A stretch of 64,000 nucleotides of DNA from contig CAKPQH010000007.1 in the NCBI GenBank assembly GCA_934178475.1, positions 14,617 through 78,616 on the forward strand. The letters are read 5' to 3'. The position numbers and the translations under genes were made by a program. Below are positions 7,364 through 14,781 of this stretch, one piece after another. The notes beneath the pieces were generated by a model. It made no database searches and had not been told where the DNA came from. It worked only from the letters and a program-made list of their open reading frames with translations. This DNA comes from an uncultured Clostridia bacterium (GTDB taxonomy: Bacteria; Bacillota; Clostridia; TANB77; CAG-508). Position 1 is the first letter of the stretch; every line of letters starts with the position of its first letter.

Positions 7364-7392
7364 TTGACAAATGGTAAAAAGATATATAAAAT
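7364..7392 (+). promoter_or_regulatory. mraZ promoter
   Basis: TTGACA at 7364-7369, 17-bp spacer, TAAAAT at 7387-7392. Transcription would start at the first MraZ box. Confidence 0.7.
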
Positions 7393-7398
7393 TTAAAC

Positions 7399-7428
7399 AA
7401 AGTGGTACAAAGTGGTATGAAGTGGTAT
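7399..7428 (+). promoter_or_regulatory. Three MraZ boxes
   Basis: Three head-to-tail 10-bp repeats, AAAGTGGTAC, AAAGTGGTAT and GAAGTGGTAT, immediately after the -10 box. MraZ is known to bind AAAGTG(G/T)-N3 repeats in front of its own operon. The placement suggests autorepression of the mraZ-rsmH-ftsL cluster. Confidence 0.8.
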
Positions 7429-7452
7429 AAATTTTGGAGGTGAGATTTCGAA

Positions 7453-7878
7453 ATGTTAATTGGTGAATACGAACATACTCTAGATGCAAAAGGTAGAGTT
7501 TCAATGCCTGCAAAACTTAGAAGAGATATGGGAGAAGCATTCGTTGTAACAAAGGGATTAGATGGATGTTTATTTGCGTTTTCACTAGAAGAATGGAGTA
7601 ATTTCGAAAACAAACTAAAAGCTTTACCACTATCAGATAGAAATGCAAGAAATTTTGTAAGATTTTTCTTAGCAGGAGCAACAGAATGTGAAATAGATAA
7701 ACAAGGTAGATTTTTGATTCCTGCAAATTTAAGAACGGCAGCATCATTAGAAAAAGAAACTATTATAATTGGTGTTGGAACAAGAATTGAAATTTGGGAT
7801 AAATCTACATGGCTTAAGAAAGATGAAGAAATATCTGCAGATGAAATAGCAGATAATATGACAATGCTTGGTATATAA
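7453..7878 (+). CDS. mraZ: Transcriptional regulator MraZ
   Basis: 141 residues with a tandem duplication of the SpoVT/AbrB-like fold: GEYEHTLDAKGRVSMPAKLR at the N-terminus and ATECEIDKQGRFLIPANLR at about 75-93. GGAGGTGAG ribosome site. MraZ forms a ring that binds DNA repeats and regulates the division and cell-wall cluster it heads; three such repeats lie in its own promoter. A 377-nt gap separates it from rsmH, longer than usual. Confidence 0.95.
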   Translation: MLIGEYEHTLDAKGRVSMPAKLRRDMGEAFVVTKGLDGCLFAFSLEEWSNFENKLKALPLSDRNARNFVRFFLAGATECEIDKQGRFLIPANLRTAASLEKETIIIGVGTRIEIWDKSTWLKKDEEISADEIADNMTMLGI

Positions 7879-8255
7879 CCTTTTTTATAAAAGTTTATAT
7901 AAATCTCACACAGCTGAATTTATGAAGATAAATTTAGCACAAGAAAAAAATACAAAAGATAGATGTACGAAAGAAAAGATAACTAAAGAAAAATCAAACT
8001 AAAGATAAAATTTTAAGATACTTAAAACTAAAGACAAAAAAACTCCCTATTTTTAAAACACTAAAGAAAAAATAACTAAAGATAAAAAATACCAAAGATT
8101 AAAGTACCAATGTATTATTAAGAAACAAAAGTATTACAAAAGATTATATACTTATGAAAAAAGTACATATGAATTTTTAAATACTTATGAATAAGGCAGC
8201 TGGTACTAACAAAAATGCTAGCTGCCTTAAGTTAATCTTATAGAGGGGTGGAACA
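7879..8255. other. Non-coding gap with ACTAAAGA repeats and a hairpin
   Basis: No ORF with coding character. Five exact copies of ACTAAAGA start at 7982, 7998, 8027, 8060 and 8075, with a variant at 8091. A 9-bp stem AAGGCAGCT (8193-8201) / AGCTGCCTT (8220-8228) follows just before rsmH but has no long T-run, so it may be a regulatory leader hairpin rather than a terminator. Confidence 0.6.
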
Positions 8256-9185
8256 TTGGAATTTAAACATAAACCAGTTTTATTAGAAGAATGTATAGAG
8301 GGACTGAATATAAAAGAAGATGGAATTTATGTAGATGGTACATTAGGTGGAGCTGGTCATAGTAGAAAAATAGTAGAAAAATTAAATCAAAAAGGATTAT
8401 TAATAGGTATTGACAGAGATGAAGAGGCTTTAGAAGCAGCAAAGAAAAAACTAGAAGAATTTAATAATGTAAAATATGTTCATGGAAATCATGATGATAT
8501 AAAAGAAATTCTACAAACACTTGATGTGGAAGGCGTTGACGGGATCCTTTTAGATTTAGGTGTATCTTCATACCAATTAGATGAGAGAAATAGAGGATTT
8601 AGCTATTTAGGATCTAATGAGCTAGATATGAGAATGGATAAATCACAAGATTTAACGGCTAAAGAAATAGTAAATACATATAAAGAAGAAGAGTTAGCAA
8701 ATATAATATATGAGTATGGAGAAGAAAAGTTTTCAAAAAGAATTGCTAAAAATATATGCATATATAGAAAAAATAAAGAAATAGATACAACAGATGAATT
8801 GGTTAAAATAATAGAGAGTTCTATTCCAAAAAAATTACAGAATGACGGTCATCCTGCAAAAAGAACTTTCCAAGCGATAAGAATAGAAGTTAATAATGAA
8901 ATTAAACCATTAGAAAAAACAATAGAAGATTGCATAGAAGTTTTAAATCCAAAGGGAAGGTTATGCGTTATAACTTTCCATTCATTAGAAGATAGAGCAG
9001 TAAAAAATGCAATGAATAAAGCAAAAGGGATATGCACATGTCCAAAAGATTTACCATATTGTGTATGTGGTGCAAAGGAATTAGGAAAAGTAATAACTAA
9101 AAAACCAATAATAGCAAGTAAAGAAGAACAAGAGGAAAATTCAAGATCTAAAAGTGCAAAATTGAGGATTTTTGAGAAAAAATAA
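8256..9185 (+). CDS. rsmH: 16S rRNA (cytosine-1402-N4)-methyltransferase
   Basis: 309 residues, TTG start after AGAGGGGTGG. N-terminal HKPVLLEE and DGTLGGAGHS form the SAM-binding region; DLGVSSYQLD, RGFSY, DMRMD and the C-terminal ITFHSLEDR are hallmark RsmH motifs. It methylates C1402 in the ribosomal P-site. Second gene of the division cluster; the next gene follows after 25 nt. Confidence 0.96.
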   Translation: MEFKHKPVLLEECIEGLNIKEDGIYVDGTLGGAGHSRKIVEKLNQKGLLIGIDRDEEALEAAKKKLEEFNNVKYVHGNHDDIKEILQTLDVEGVDGILLDLGVSSYQLDERNRGFSYLGSNELDMRMDKSQDLTAKEIVNTYKEEELANIIYEYGEEKFSKRIAKNICIYRKNKEIDTTDELVKIIESSIPKKLQNDGHPAKRTFQAIRIEVNNEIKPLEKTIEDCIEVLNPKGRLCVITFHSLEDRAVKNAMNKAKGICTCPKDLPYCVCGAKELGKVITKKPIIASKEEQEENSRSKSAKLRIFEKK

Positions 9186-9210
9186 ACAGAAGAGAGGTGA
9201 ATATAAACTT

Positions 9211-9717
9211 ATGGCAAGACTAAGTTATCAGTATGAAACAAGTCCTAGAAAAATACAACCAGAGTATAGTCCGAATAGAACTAAAAAGCAAAGAAATACA
9301 AGTAAAAAAGTGTCAGATTCTAATAAAAAAATAACTAAAGTTCAAGAACAAAAAAAGAATCAGGTAAGAAATATTGCTTTAATTGCTGGAATGTTTTTTG
9401 TATTGCTTGTTGTAAGTTATAGAAATTCACTAATAAATGAAAAGTTTAAAGAGATTCAAAGTATGAAGTCTGAATTGTCTTCTATACAAAAAACAAATGA
9501 ACAATTAAAGGTAAGTCTAGAAGGAAATTTGAATTTAGAAAACATTGAACAAGAGGCAAAAGAAAAATTAAATTTACAGAAATTAGATAATAGTCAAAAA
9601 GTATATATATCTTTACCAAAGAAAGATTATACAGAGGTTGCTACAGAGGAGATAAATATAGAAAAGAGTAAAACAAATATATTTGAGAAAATTATTAAAA
9701 ATATTTTTGGAGAATAA
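9211..9717 (+). CDS. ftsL: FtsL/DivIC-type septum protein
   Basis: 168 residues from ATG at 9211 (GAGAGGTGA upstream); the longer frame starting inside rsmH is not used. A basic cytoplasmic tail (1-55) is followed by one membrane segment (NIALIAGMFFVLLVVSY) and a coiled coil (about 75-120, with EKFKEIQSMKSELSSIQ), the bitopic layout of FtsL and DivIC. These proteins bridge FtsQ and the septal synthase. Assignment to FtsL rests on the position after rsmH and before the transpeptidase, since the family is poorly conserved. Confidence 0.8.
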   Translation: MARLSYQYETSPRKIQPEYSPNRTKKQRNTSKKVSDSNKKITKVQEQKKNQVRNIALIAGMFFVLLVVSYRNSLINEKFKEIQSMKSELSSIQKTNEQLKVSLEGNLNLENIEQEAKEKLNLQKLDNSQKVYISLPKKDYTEVATEEINIEKSKTNIFEKIIKNIFGE

Positions 9718-9725
9718 AAGAATAT

Positions 9726-9767
9726 AAAAAAAACTATGTAATAAATTGTATTATATAGTTTTTTTAT
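9726..9767 (+). terminator. Hairpin with T-run between ftsL and the PBP gene
   Basis: AAACTATGTAATA (9731-9743) pairs with TATTATATAGTTT (9749-9761) around a 5-nt loop and is followed by a T-rich tract. It would attenuate or end transcription between ftsL and the penicillin-binding protein gene. Confidence 0.65.
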
Positions 9768-9781
9768 TTTGGGAGGAAATA

Positions 9782-11756
9782 ATGAGTTTAAGTAGCAAAA
9801 AGAAATTGTTTAAATTTTTGATTATAATAGGGATGATTTTGATTATATTAATAATTCGTTTGGCATATATTCAATTTATTCAAGGAAAGGAACTTCAAAA
9901 TTTAGCATATGAGCAGTTAGTTAAAGAAAGAAATATTAATTCTAAAAGAGGAACTATATATGATTCAACTGGAAAATATATTTTAGCAGTAAGTTATACT
10001 GTTCCAACGATAACAATTAATCCTACTAATATTTCTAACGAGAATAAAGAGAAAGTTGCACGTAAGCTTGCAGAGATTTTTGAGCTTGACTATGATAAGG
10101 TTTTAAAAAAGGTAAAAAAAAGGAGTTCAATAGAAACAATTGCTAAAAAGGTAGATAAAAATAAAGCAGATGAACTTAGAAAATGGCTTATTGAAAATAA
10201 CATAAATACAGGTATTAATATAGATGAGGATACGAAAAGATACTATCCATATTCAACTTTAGCTTCACAGGTAATTGGCTTTTGTGGGGCAGATAATCAA
10301 GGATTAGATGGTGTTGAGGCTAAATATGATGAAATACTTTCTGGAAAAAAACGGTTCTATTGCAAGATCGACAGATGCGACAGGAACAAAAATTGGAGAT
10401 GAGAGCGAAATATATAATGCAGCTACAGATGGTAAAAGTGTGATTCTTTCAATTGATATGACTATACAGTCTATTGCTGAAAAATATCTAGAAGAAGCAT
10501 GTATTGATAATGTGTGTACAGATGGTGGAAATATTGTTATAATGAACCCTAAAACAGGTGATATATTAGCAATGGCTACATATCCAGGATATAATTTAAA
10601 TGAACCGTATACAATTAATAATGAAGAATTGTTAAATGTTTGGGAAAATTTAGAGCAAGGTGAAAAGAGTAGAAATTTACAACAAATGTGGAGAAATAAG
10701 GCTATATCAGATACATATGAACCAGGGTCTGTTTTTAAGTTAGTTACATCATCAGTAGCTTTAGAAGAAGGAATTACAGATACTGATAAGTCGGGAGAGT
10801 TTTGTTGTACTGGTGGAATTACAATTGCAGGAAGATATATAAAATGTTGGAGGTATTATAGACCACATGGACCTGAGTCACTAAGGCAAGCACTTATGAA
10901 TTCATGCAATCCTGTATTTATTGGATTAGGACAAAAAATAGGAGTAGAAATATATTTTAAATATTTAGAAAAATTTGGATTACTTAATAAAACTGGAGTT
11001 AAACTTCCAGGTGAAGCTAATAGTATATTTATTGCTAAAGATAAGTGTGGACCTGTTGAACTTGCTACTATTAGTTTTGGACAGCGTTTTGAAATTACTC
11101 CAATACAACTTGCTACAGCAGTTTCTGCAATTGCTAATGGTGGAGATTTACTTACACCTAGAATTGTTAAAGGAGAAATTAATGAGGAGACAGGAGAAGT
11201 AACTGAATATGAAGTTGAAAATAAAGGGAGAGTTATATCAAAAGAAACTTCGGAGAAAGTTTTAAGTATGATGGAATCTGTTGTATCAGAAGGAACTGGT
11301 AAAAATGCAAAGGTTGCTGGATATAAAATAGGAGGAAAAACAGGAACATCAGAAGATGGTGTAAATACAGGTAAATATGTTACTTCATTTTGTGGAGTTG
11401 CTCCTACAAATGATCCTGAGGTTGTATGTTTAGTTACTTTATATAATCCAACAGGAGAAGGAGGACACCAAGGAGGAGGAGTTGCGGCACCTGTCGGGGG
11501 ACAGATTTTGTCAGAAGTATTACCTTATTTGGAAGTAGAGCAAGGAAATCAAGAAGAGATTGAAGAAAAAGAAGAAATAAAAATGCCTGATGTGAAAGGG
11601 AAAACAGTAAAAGAGGCAGAAAAGATTTTAAAAGAAGTAGGATTGGAAGTTAAACTGGAAAATGAAGAAATAAATAAAGATGAAGTTATTGTAAAAAATC
11701 AAATACCTGAATCTGGAATTAATGTATATAAAGGAAGATGTGTTTATATTGATTAA
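9782..11756 (+). CDS. SpoVD/FtsI-type penicillin-binding protein with PASTA domain, frameshifted at an A7 run
   Basis: Two overlapping frames make one class B transpeptidase: 9782-10402 (signal anchor and dimerisation region) and a +1 frame running to 11756 (catalytic domain). Continuity switches at the A7 run 10345-10351: with six As it reads SGKNGSIARSTDATG without a break and gives 657 residues. Catalytic motifs are intact: SVFK (active-site Ser), SCN and KTG in GGKTGTSE. One PASTA domain (MPDVKGKTVKEAEKIL) ends the protein, as in SpoVD. It cross-links septal or spore-cortex peptidoglycan. GGGAGG precedes the ATG. The break may be a sequencing error, a real mutation or a slippage site. SpoVD versus FtsI cannot be settled here. 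Confidence 0.85.
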
Positions 11757-11828
11757 AATATATTAAAAGAAATATTTACAAATAATATAAATAATGATAT
11801 TATAATAAAAAAATTGGTGGGTGATAAT

Positions 11829-13490
11829 ATGACTGATATAGAAATAGCAAGAGCTACAAAACTTGAAAGAATAAATGAAATAGCAAAAAAAATAGGACTA
11901 AAAGAAGAAGAAATAGAAGAGTATGGAAAATATAAAGCAAAAATAAATGAAAATGCATTTGAAAGATTGAAAAATAAAAAAGATGGAAAACTAGTATTAG
12001 TTACAGCAATGAATCCTACACCATTAGGAGAAGGGAAAACAACAGTATCAATAGCAATAGCTGATGGATTAAATCAATTGAATGAAAATGCAGTTTTAGC
12101 ACTTAGAGAACCATCATTAGGACCAGTATTTGGAATAAAAGGTGGTGCTACAGGTGGAGGAAAGGTACAGGTTGCACCAATGGAAGACATAAACCTTCAT
12201 TTTACTGGTGATATACATGCAATTACATCTGCTAATAATTTACTATCTGCAATGATAGACAATCATATATATTATGGAAATAGTTTGAATTTTAAAGAAG
12301 TTACATGGAAAAGATGTATGGATTTAAATGATAGACAATTAAGAAAAATTGAGACAGGGCTTTCAGGGGAAAGCAAAATTGTGCCAAGGATAGATGGATT
12401 TGATATAACAGTAGCTTCTGAAATAATGGCAATACTATGTCTATCAAAAGATATTAGAGATTTAGAAGAAAAAATAGGAAATATAATAGTTGGTTATAAT
12501 ATAGAAGATAAGCCAATATTTGCTAGAGATTTAAAAGCAGAAGGAGCAATGGCTGTTTTATTAAAAGATGCAATAAATCCTAATTTGGTACAAAGTTTAG
12601 AGCATACACCTGCAATTATACATGGGGGACCTTTTGCTAATATAGCTCATGGATGTAATTCTATTAGAGCTACAGAAATTGCACTAAAATTGGGAGACTA
12701 TGTTATTACTGAAGCGGGATTTGGTTCTGATTTAGGAGCAGAAAAATTTTTAGATATTAAATGTAGAAAAGAAAATTTAAAACCAAGTGTTGTTGTATGT
12801 GTGGCAACTATAAAAGCAATAAAATACCATGGTGGAGCATCAAAAGAAGAAGTGTTAAACAAAAATGATGAAGCTTTAGAAAATGGAATGCATAATTTAT
12901 ATAAGCATATAGATAATTTGAAAAATGTATATGGATTAAATGTAATAGTAGCATTAAATAAATATAATACTGACTTAGATGAAGAAATAAAATTTGTAAA
13001 AGAACAGATTGAAGGAAGAGGTTATAAATTTAGCATTGTAGAAGGTTGGGCAAAAGGTGGAGAAGGAGCAAAAGATATTTCTGAAAAGATAATTGAGTTA
13101 GCTAAAAATGAAAAAAATCTTACTCTAGCTTATAAAGATGAAGATAGTGTAAAGGATAAAATATTGCAAGTAGCTCAAAAAATATACGGAGCAGAAAATG
13201 TGGAATATACAGAAGAAGCAGAGAAAAATATAAAAAGAATAGAATTAATGGGATATGGAAATTTACCAATATGTATTGCAAAGACACAGTATTCACTTTC
13301 AGATGATCCTAAAAAACTTGAATGTAATGATAAGTTTGATATTACAGTAAGAGACGTAGTATTAAAAGCAGGCGCTGGATTTATAGTAGTATTAGCAGGA
13401 AAAATAATGACTATGCCAGGACTTCCAAAAGTACCAGCAGCAGAAAACATTGGATTTGATGAAAAAGAAAATATTAAAGGAATATTTTAA
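11829..13490 (+). CDS. fhs: Formate-tetrahydrofolate ligase
   Basis: 553 residues from ATG at 11829 (GGTGGGTGA upstream). It ligates formate to tetrahydrofolate using ATP, giving 10-formyl-THF for purines, fMet-tRNA and acetogenic one-carbon flow. Visible motifs: the P-loop TPLGEGKTT (about 61-69), EPSLGPVFGIKGGA, and C-terminal GKIMTMPGLPKVPAAENI, all hallmarks of the family; length is normal. A promoter-like TTTACA (11775) with a TATTAT-type -10 lies upstream. The gene ends at another dispersed palindrome. Confidence 0.97.
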   Translation: MTDIEIARATKLERINEIAKKIGLKEEEIEEYGKYKAKINENAFERLKNKKDGKLVLVTAMNPTPLGEGKTTVSIAIADGLNQLNENAVLALREPSLGPVFGIKGGATGGGKVQVAPMEDINLHFTGDIHAITSANNLLSAMIDNHIYYGNSLNFKEVTWKRCMDLNDRQLRKIETGLSGESKIVPRIDGFDITVASEIMAILCLSKDIRDLEEKIGNIIVGYNIEDKPIFARDLKAEGAMAVLLKDAINPNLVQSLEHTPAIIHGGPFANIAHGCNSIRATEIALKLGDYVITEAGFGSDLGAEKFLDIKCRKENLKPSVVVCVATIKAIKYHGGASKEEVLNKNDEALENGMHNLYKHIDNLKNVYGLNVIVALNKYNTDLDEEIKFVKEQIEGRGYKFSIVEGWAKGGEGAKDISEKIIELAKNEKNLTLAYKDEDSVKDKILQVAQKIYGAENVEYTEEAEKNIKRIELMGYGNLPICIAKTQYSLSDDPKKLECNDKFDITVRDVVLKAGAGFIVVLAGKIMTMPGLPKVPAAENIGFDEKENIKGIF

Positions 13491-13492
13491 AA

Positions 13493-13540
13493 TGGGGACA
13501 GTCCTTTTTTGAAAATTTTTTCAAAAAAGGACTGTCCCCA
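13493..13540. repeat. Dispersed palindrome, copy 3 (between fhs and gpr)
   Basis: Inverted repeat with the TGGGGACAGTCC edge and T6GAAAA core, centred between 13516 and 13517. It starts 3 nt after the fhs stop codon, as expected for a terminator. Confidence 0.88.
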
Positions 13541-13589
13541 GAATAAAAACTTGCTTTTTTTAGATAATATAAAAAAAGGAGGTTTTTTT

Positions 13590-14525
13590 ATGTACAATTT
13601 TAGAACAGATTTAGCTGTTGAAAGAAGAGATATTTATAAAAATGCTAATAAATTGGAAAATATTGATGGAATTGAAAGTGAAGAAGAATTAGTAAATGAT
13701 AATATTGGTGTTACAAGAGTTAAAGTTACTAATAATAATGGAGAAAAAGCTATTGGAAAACCAATAGGAACATATATTACAATTGATATTAAAAATTTAA
13801 AGTTAGCAGATGAAGATGAGATTCAAAAGGCATCTGAAACATTACAAAAGGAATTAAAAGTTATTATAGAGAAACATGTTAATTCTAAAGATGACATTTT
13901 GGTTGTAGGTTTGGGGAATATATATGTTACACCAGACTCATTAGGTCCAAAGGTAGTAAATGAGATAGATGTAACAAGACATATTATTAAATATATGCCA
14001 CAGTATATAGATGAAAATACAAGACCTGTTAGTGCAGTTTCACCCGGCGTTTTGGGAACAACTGGTATTGAAACTGTTGAGATTTTAAAAGGAATAGTTG
14101 ATAATGTAAAGCCTAAATTAATTATTGTTATTGATGCATTAGCTTCAAGAAGTATTGAAAGAATAAGCAGTAGTATACAAATTTCTGACACAGGGATTGT
14201 ACCAGGAGCAGGAGTTGGAAATACTAGAAAGGAACTTTCTATAAATACATTAAATGTTCCAGTTATTGCACTTGGAATACCAACAGTTGTGGAATCTGCG
14301 GTGATGGTAAATGATTGCTTAGATTTGTTTATAAAGAAATTACAAGATGAAGCAAAATCAAATGATTATTTAAATGAATTAAAGGAAAAAGATAATTATG
14401 AAGAAATAAAAGAAGCTTTAATACCAAATGATTATAATATGATTGTAACTCCAAAAGAAATAGATGAACTTATTGAAAATATGAAAGATGTTGTGGCAAG
14501 AGGAATTAATTTTTCGGTAAATTAG
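13590..14525 (+). CDS. gpr: Germination protease GPR
   Basis: 311 residues from ATG at 13590 with AAAGGAGG upstream; the longer frame runs into the palindrome and is rejected. Hallmarks: N-terminal YNFRTDLAVERRD around the zymogen cleavage region, VVGLGNIYVTPDSLGPKV, SPGVLGTTGIET, and IDALASRS. GPR degrades small acid-soluble spore proteins at germination. Expression in the forespore would be expected, but I could not define a sigma-G promoter in the 50 bp upstream. Confidence 0.95.
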   Translation: MYNFRTDLAVERRDIYKNANKLENIDGIESEEELVNDNIGVTRVKVTNNNGEKAIGKPIGTYITIDIKNLKLADEDEIQKASETLQKELKVIIEKHVNSKDDILVVGLGNIYVTPDSLGPKVVNEIDVTRHIIKYMPQYIDENTRPVSAVSPGVLGTTGIETVEILKGIVDNVKPKLIIVIDALASRSIERISSSIQISDTGIVPGAGVGNTRKELSINTLNVPVIALGIPTVVESAVMVNDCLDLFIKKLQDEAKSNDYLNELKEKDNYEEIKEALIPNDYNMIVTPKEIDELIENMKDVVARGINFSVN

Positions 14526-14555
14526 AAGTTGATATAATATTTTTTGAATTATCTC

Positions 14556-14585
14556 TTGACAAAATTATATAAAAAAGTCTAAAAT
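14556..14585 (+). promoter_or_regulatory. Promoter upstream of second pilin-like gene
   Basis: TTGACA at 14556-14561, an 18-bp spacer and TAAAAT at 14580-14585. It would transcribe a short leader ORF, the three-stem element and then the pilin-like gene at 14782. Confidence 0.6.
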
Positions 14586-14610
14586 CATATATATGAAAAG
14601 GGGTAAAAGA

Positions 14611-14712
14611 ATGCTAAGGATAAGAAGTAAAGTAAATTATCAATATATGGGAGATAAAAGTAATTTAGTGGATAAAATAAATGGAATAAAAATAAGACTA
14701 GCTTATTACTAA
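14611..14712 (+). CDS. Possible 33-codon leader ORF
   Basis: ATG at 14611 with GGGG eight bases upstream, right behind a good promoter. The 33-residue product is Lys/Ile-rich (MLRIRSKVNYQY at the start) and has no recognised domain. Its stop codon falls in the hairpin of the structured element at 14652-14753, so translation could affect folding. The other two copies of the element do not have an equivalent ORF with a ribosome site, which lowers confidence. Confidence 0.3.
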   Translation: MLRIRSKVNYQYMGDKSNLVDKINGIKIRLAYY

Positions 14713-14753
14713 AAAAGTAATAAGAATGAGGTCTTATTTTGTGCTTTTTATCT
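14652..14753 (+). ncRNA. Three-stem structured element, copy A
   Basis: Nested stems: P1 AGATAAAAG (14652) with CTTTTTATCT (14744, one bulge), P2 AAATAAGAC (14690-14698) with GTCTTATTT (14731-14739), and P3 CTTATTACT (14702-14710) with AGTAATAAG (14716-14724). Related elements sit at 21755 and 54781. P1 has different bases but conserved pairing among copies. It precedes a pilin-like gene by about 30 nt. It could be a terminator or attenuator, a riboregulator, or a palindrome-ended mobile remnant. Confidence 0.5.
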
Positions 14754-14781
14754 AAATAACGAAAAATATAGGGGGAAAAAA

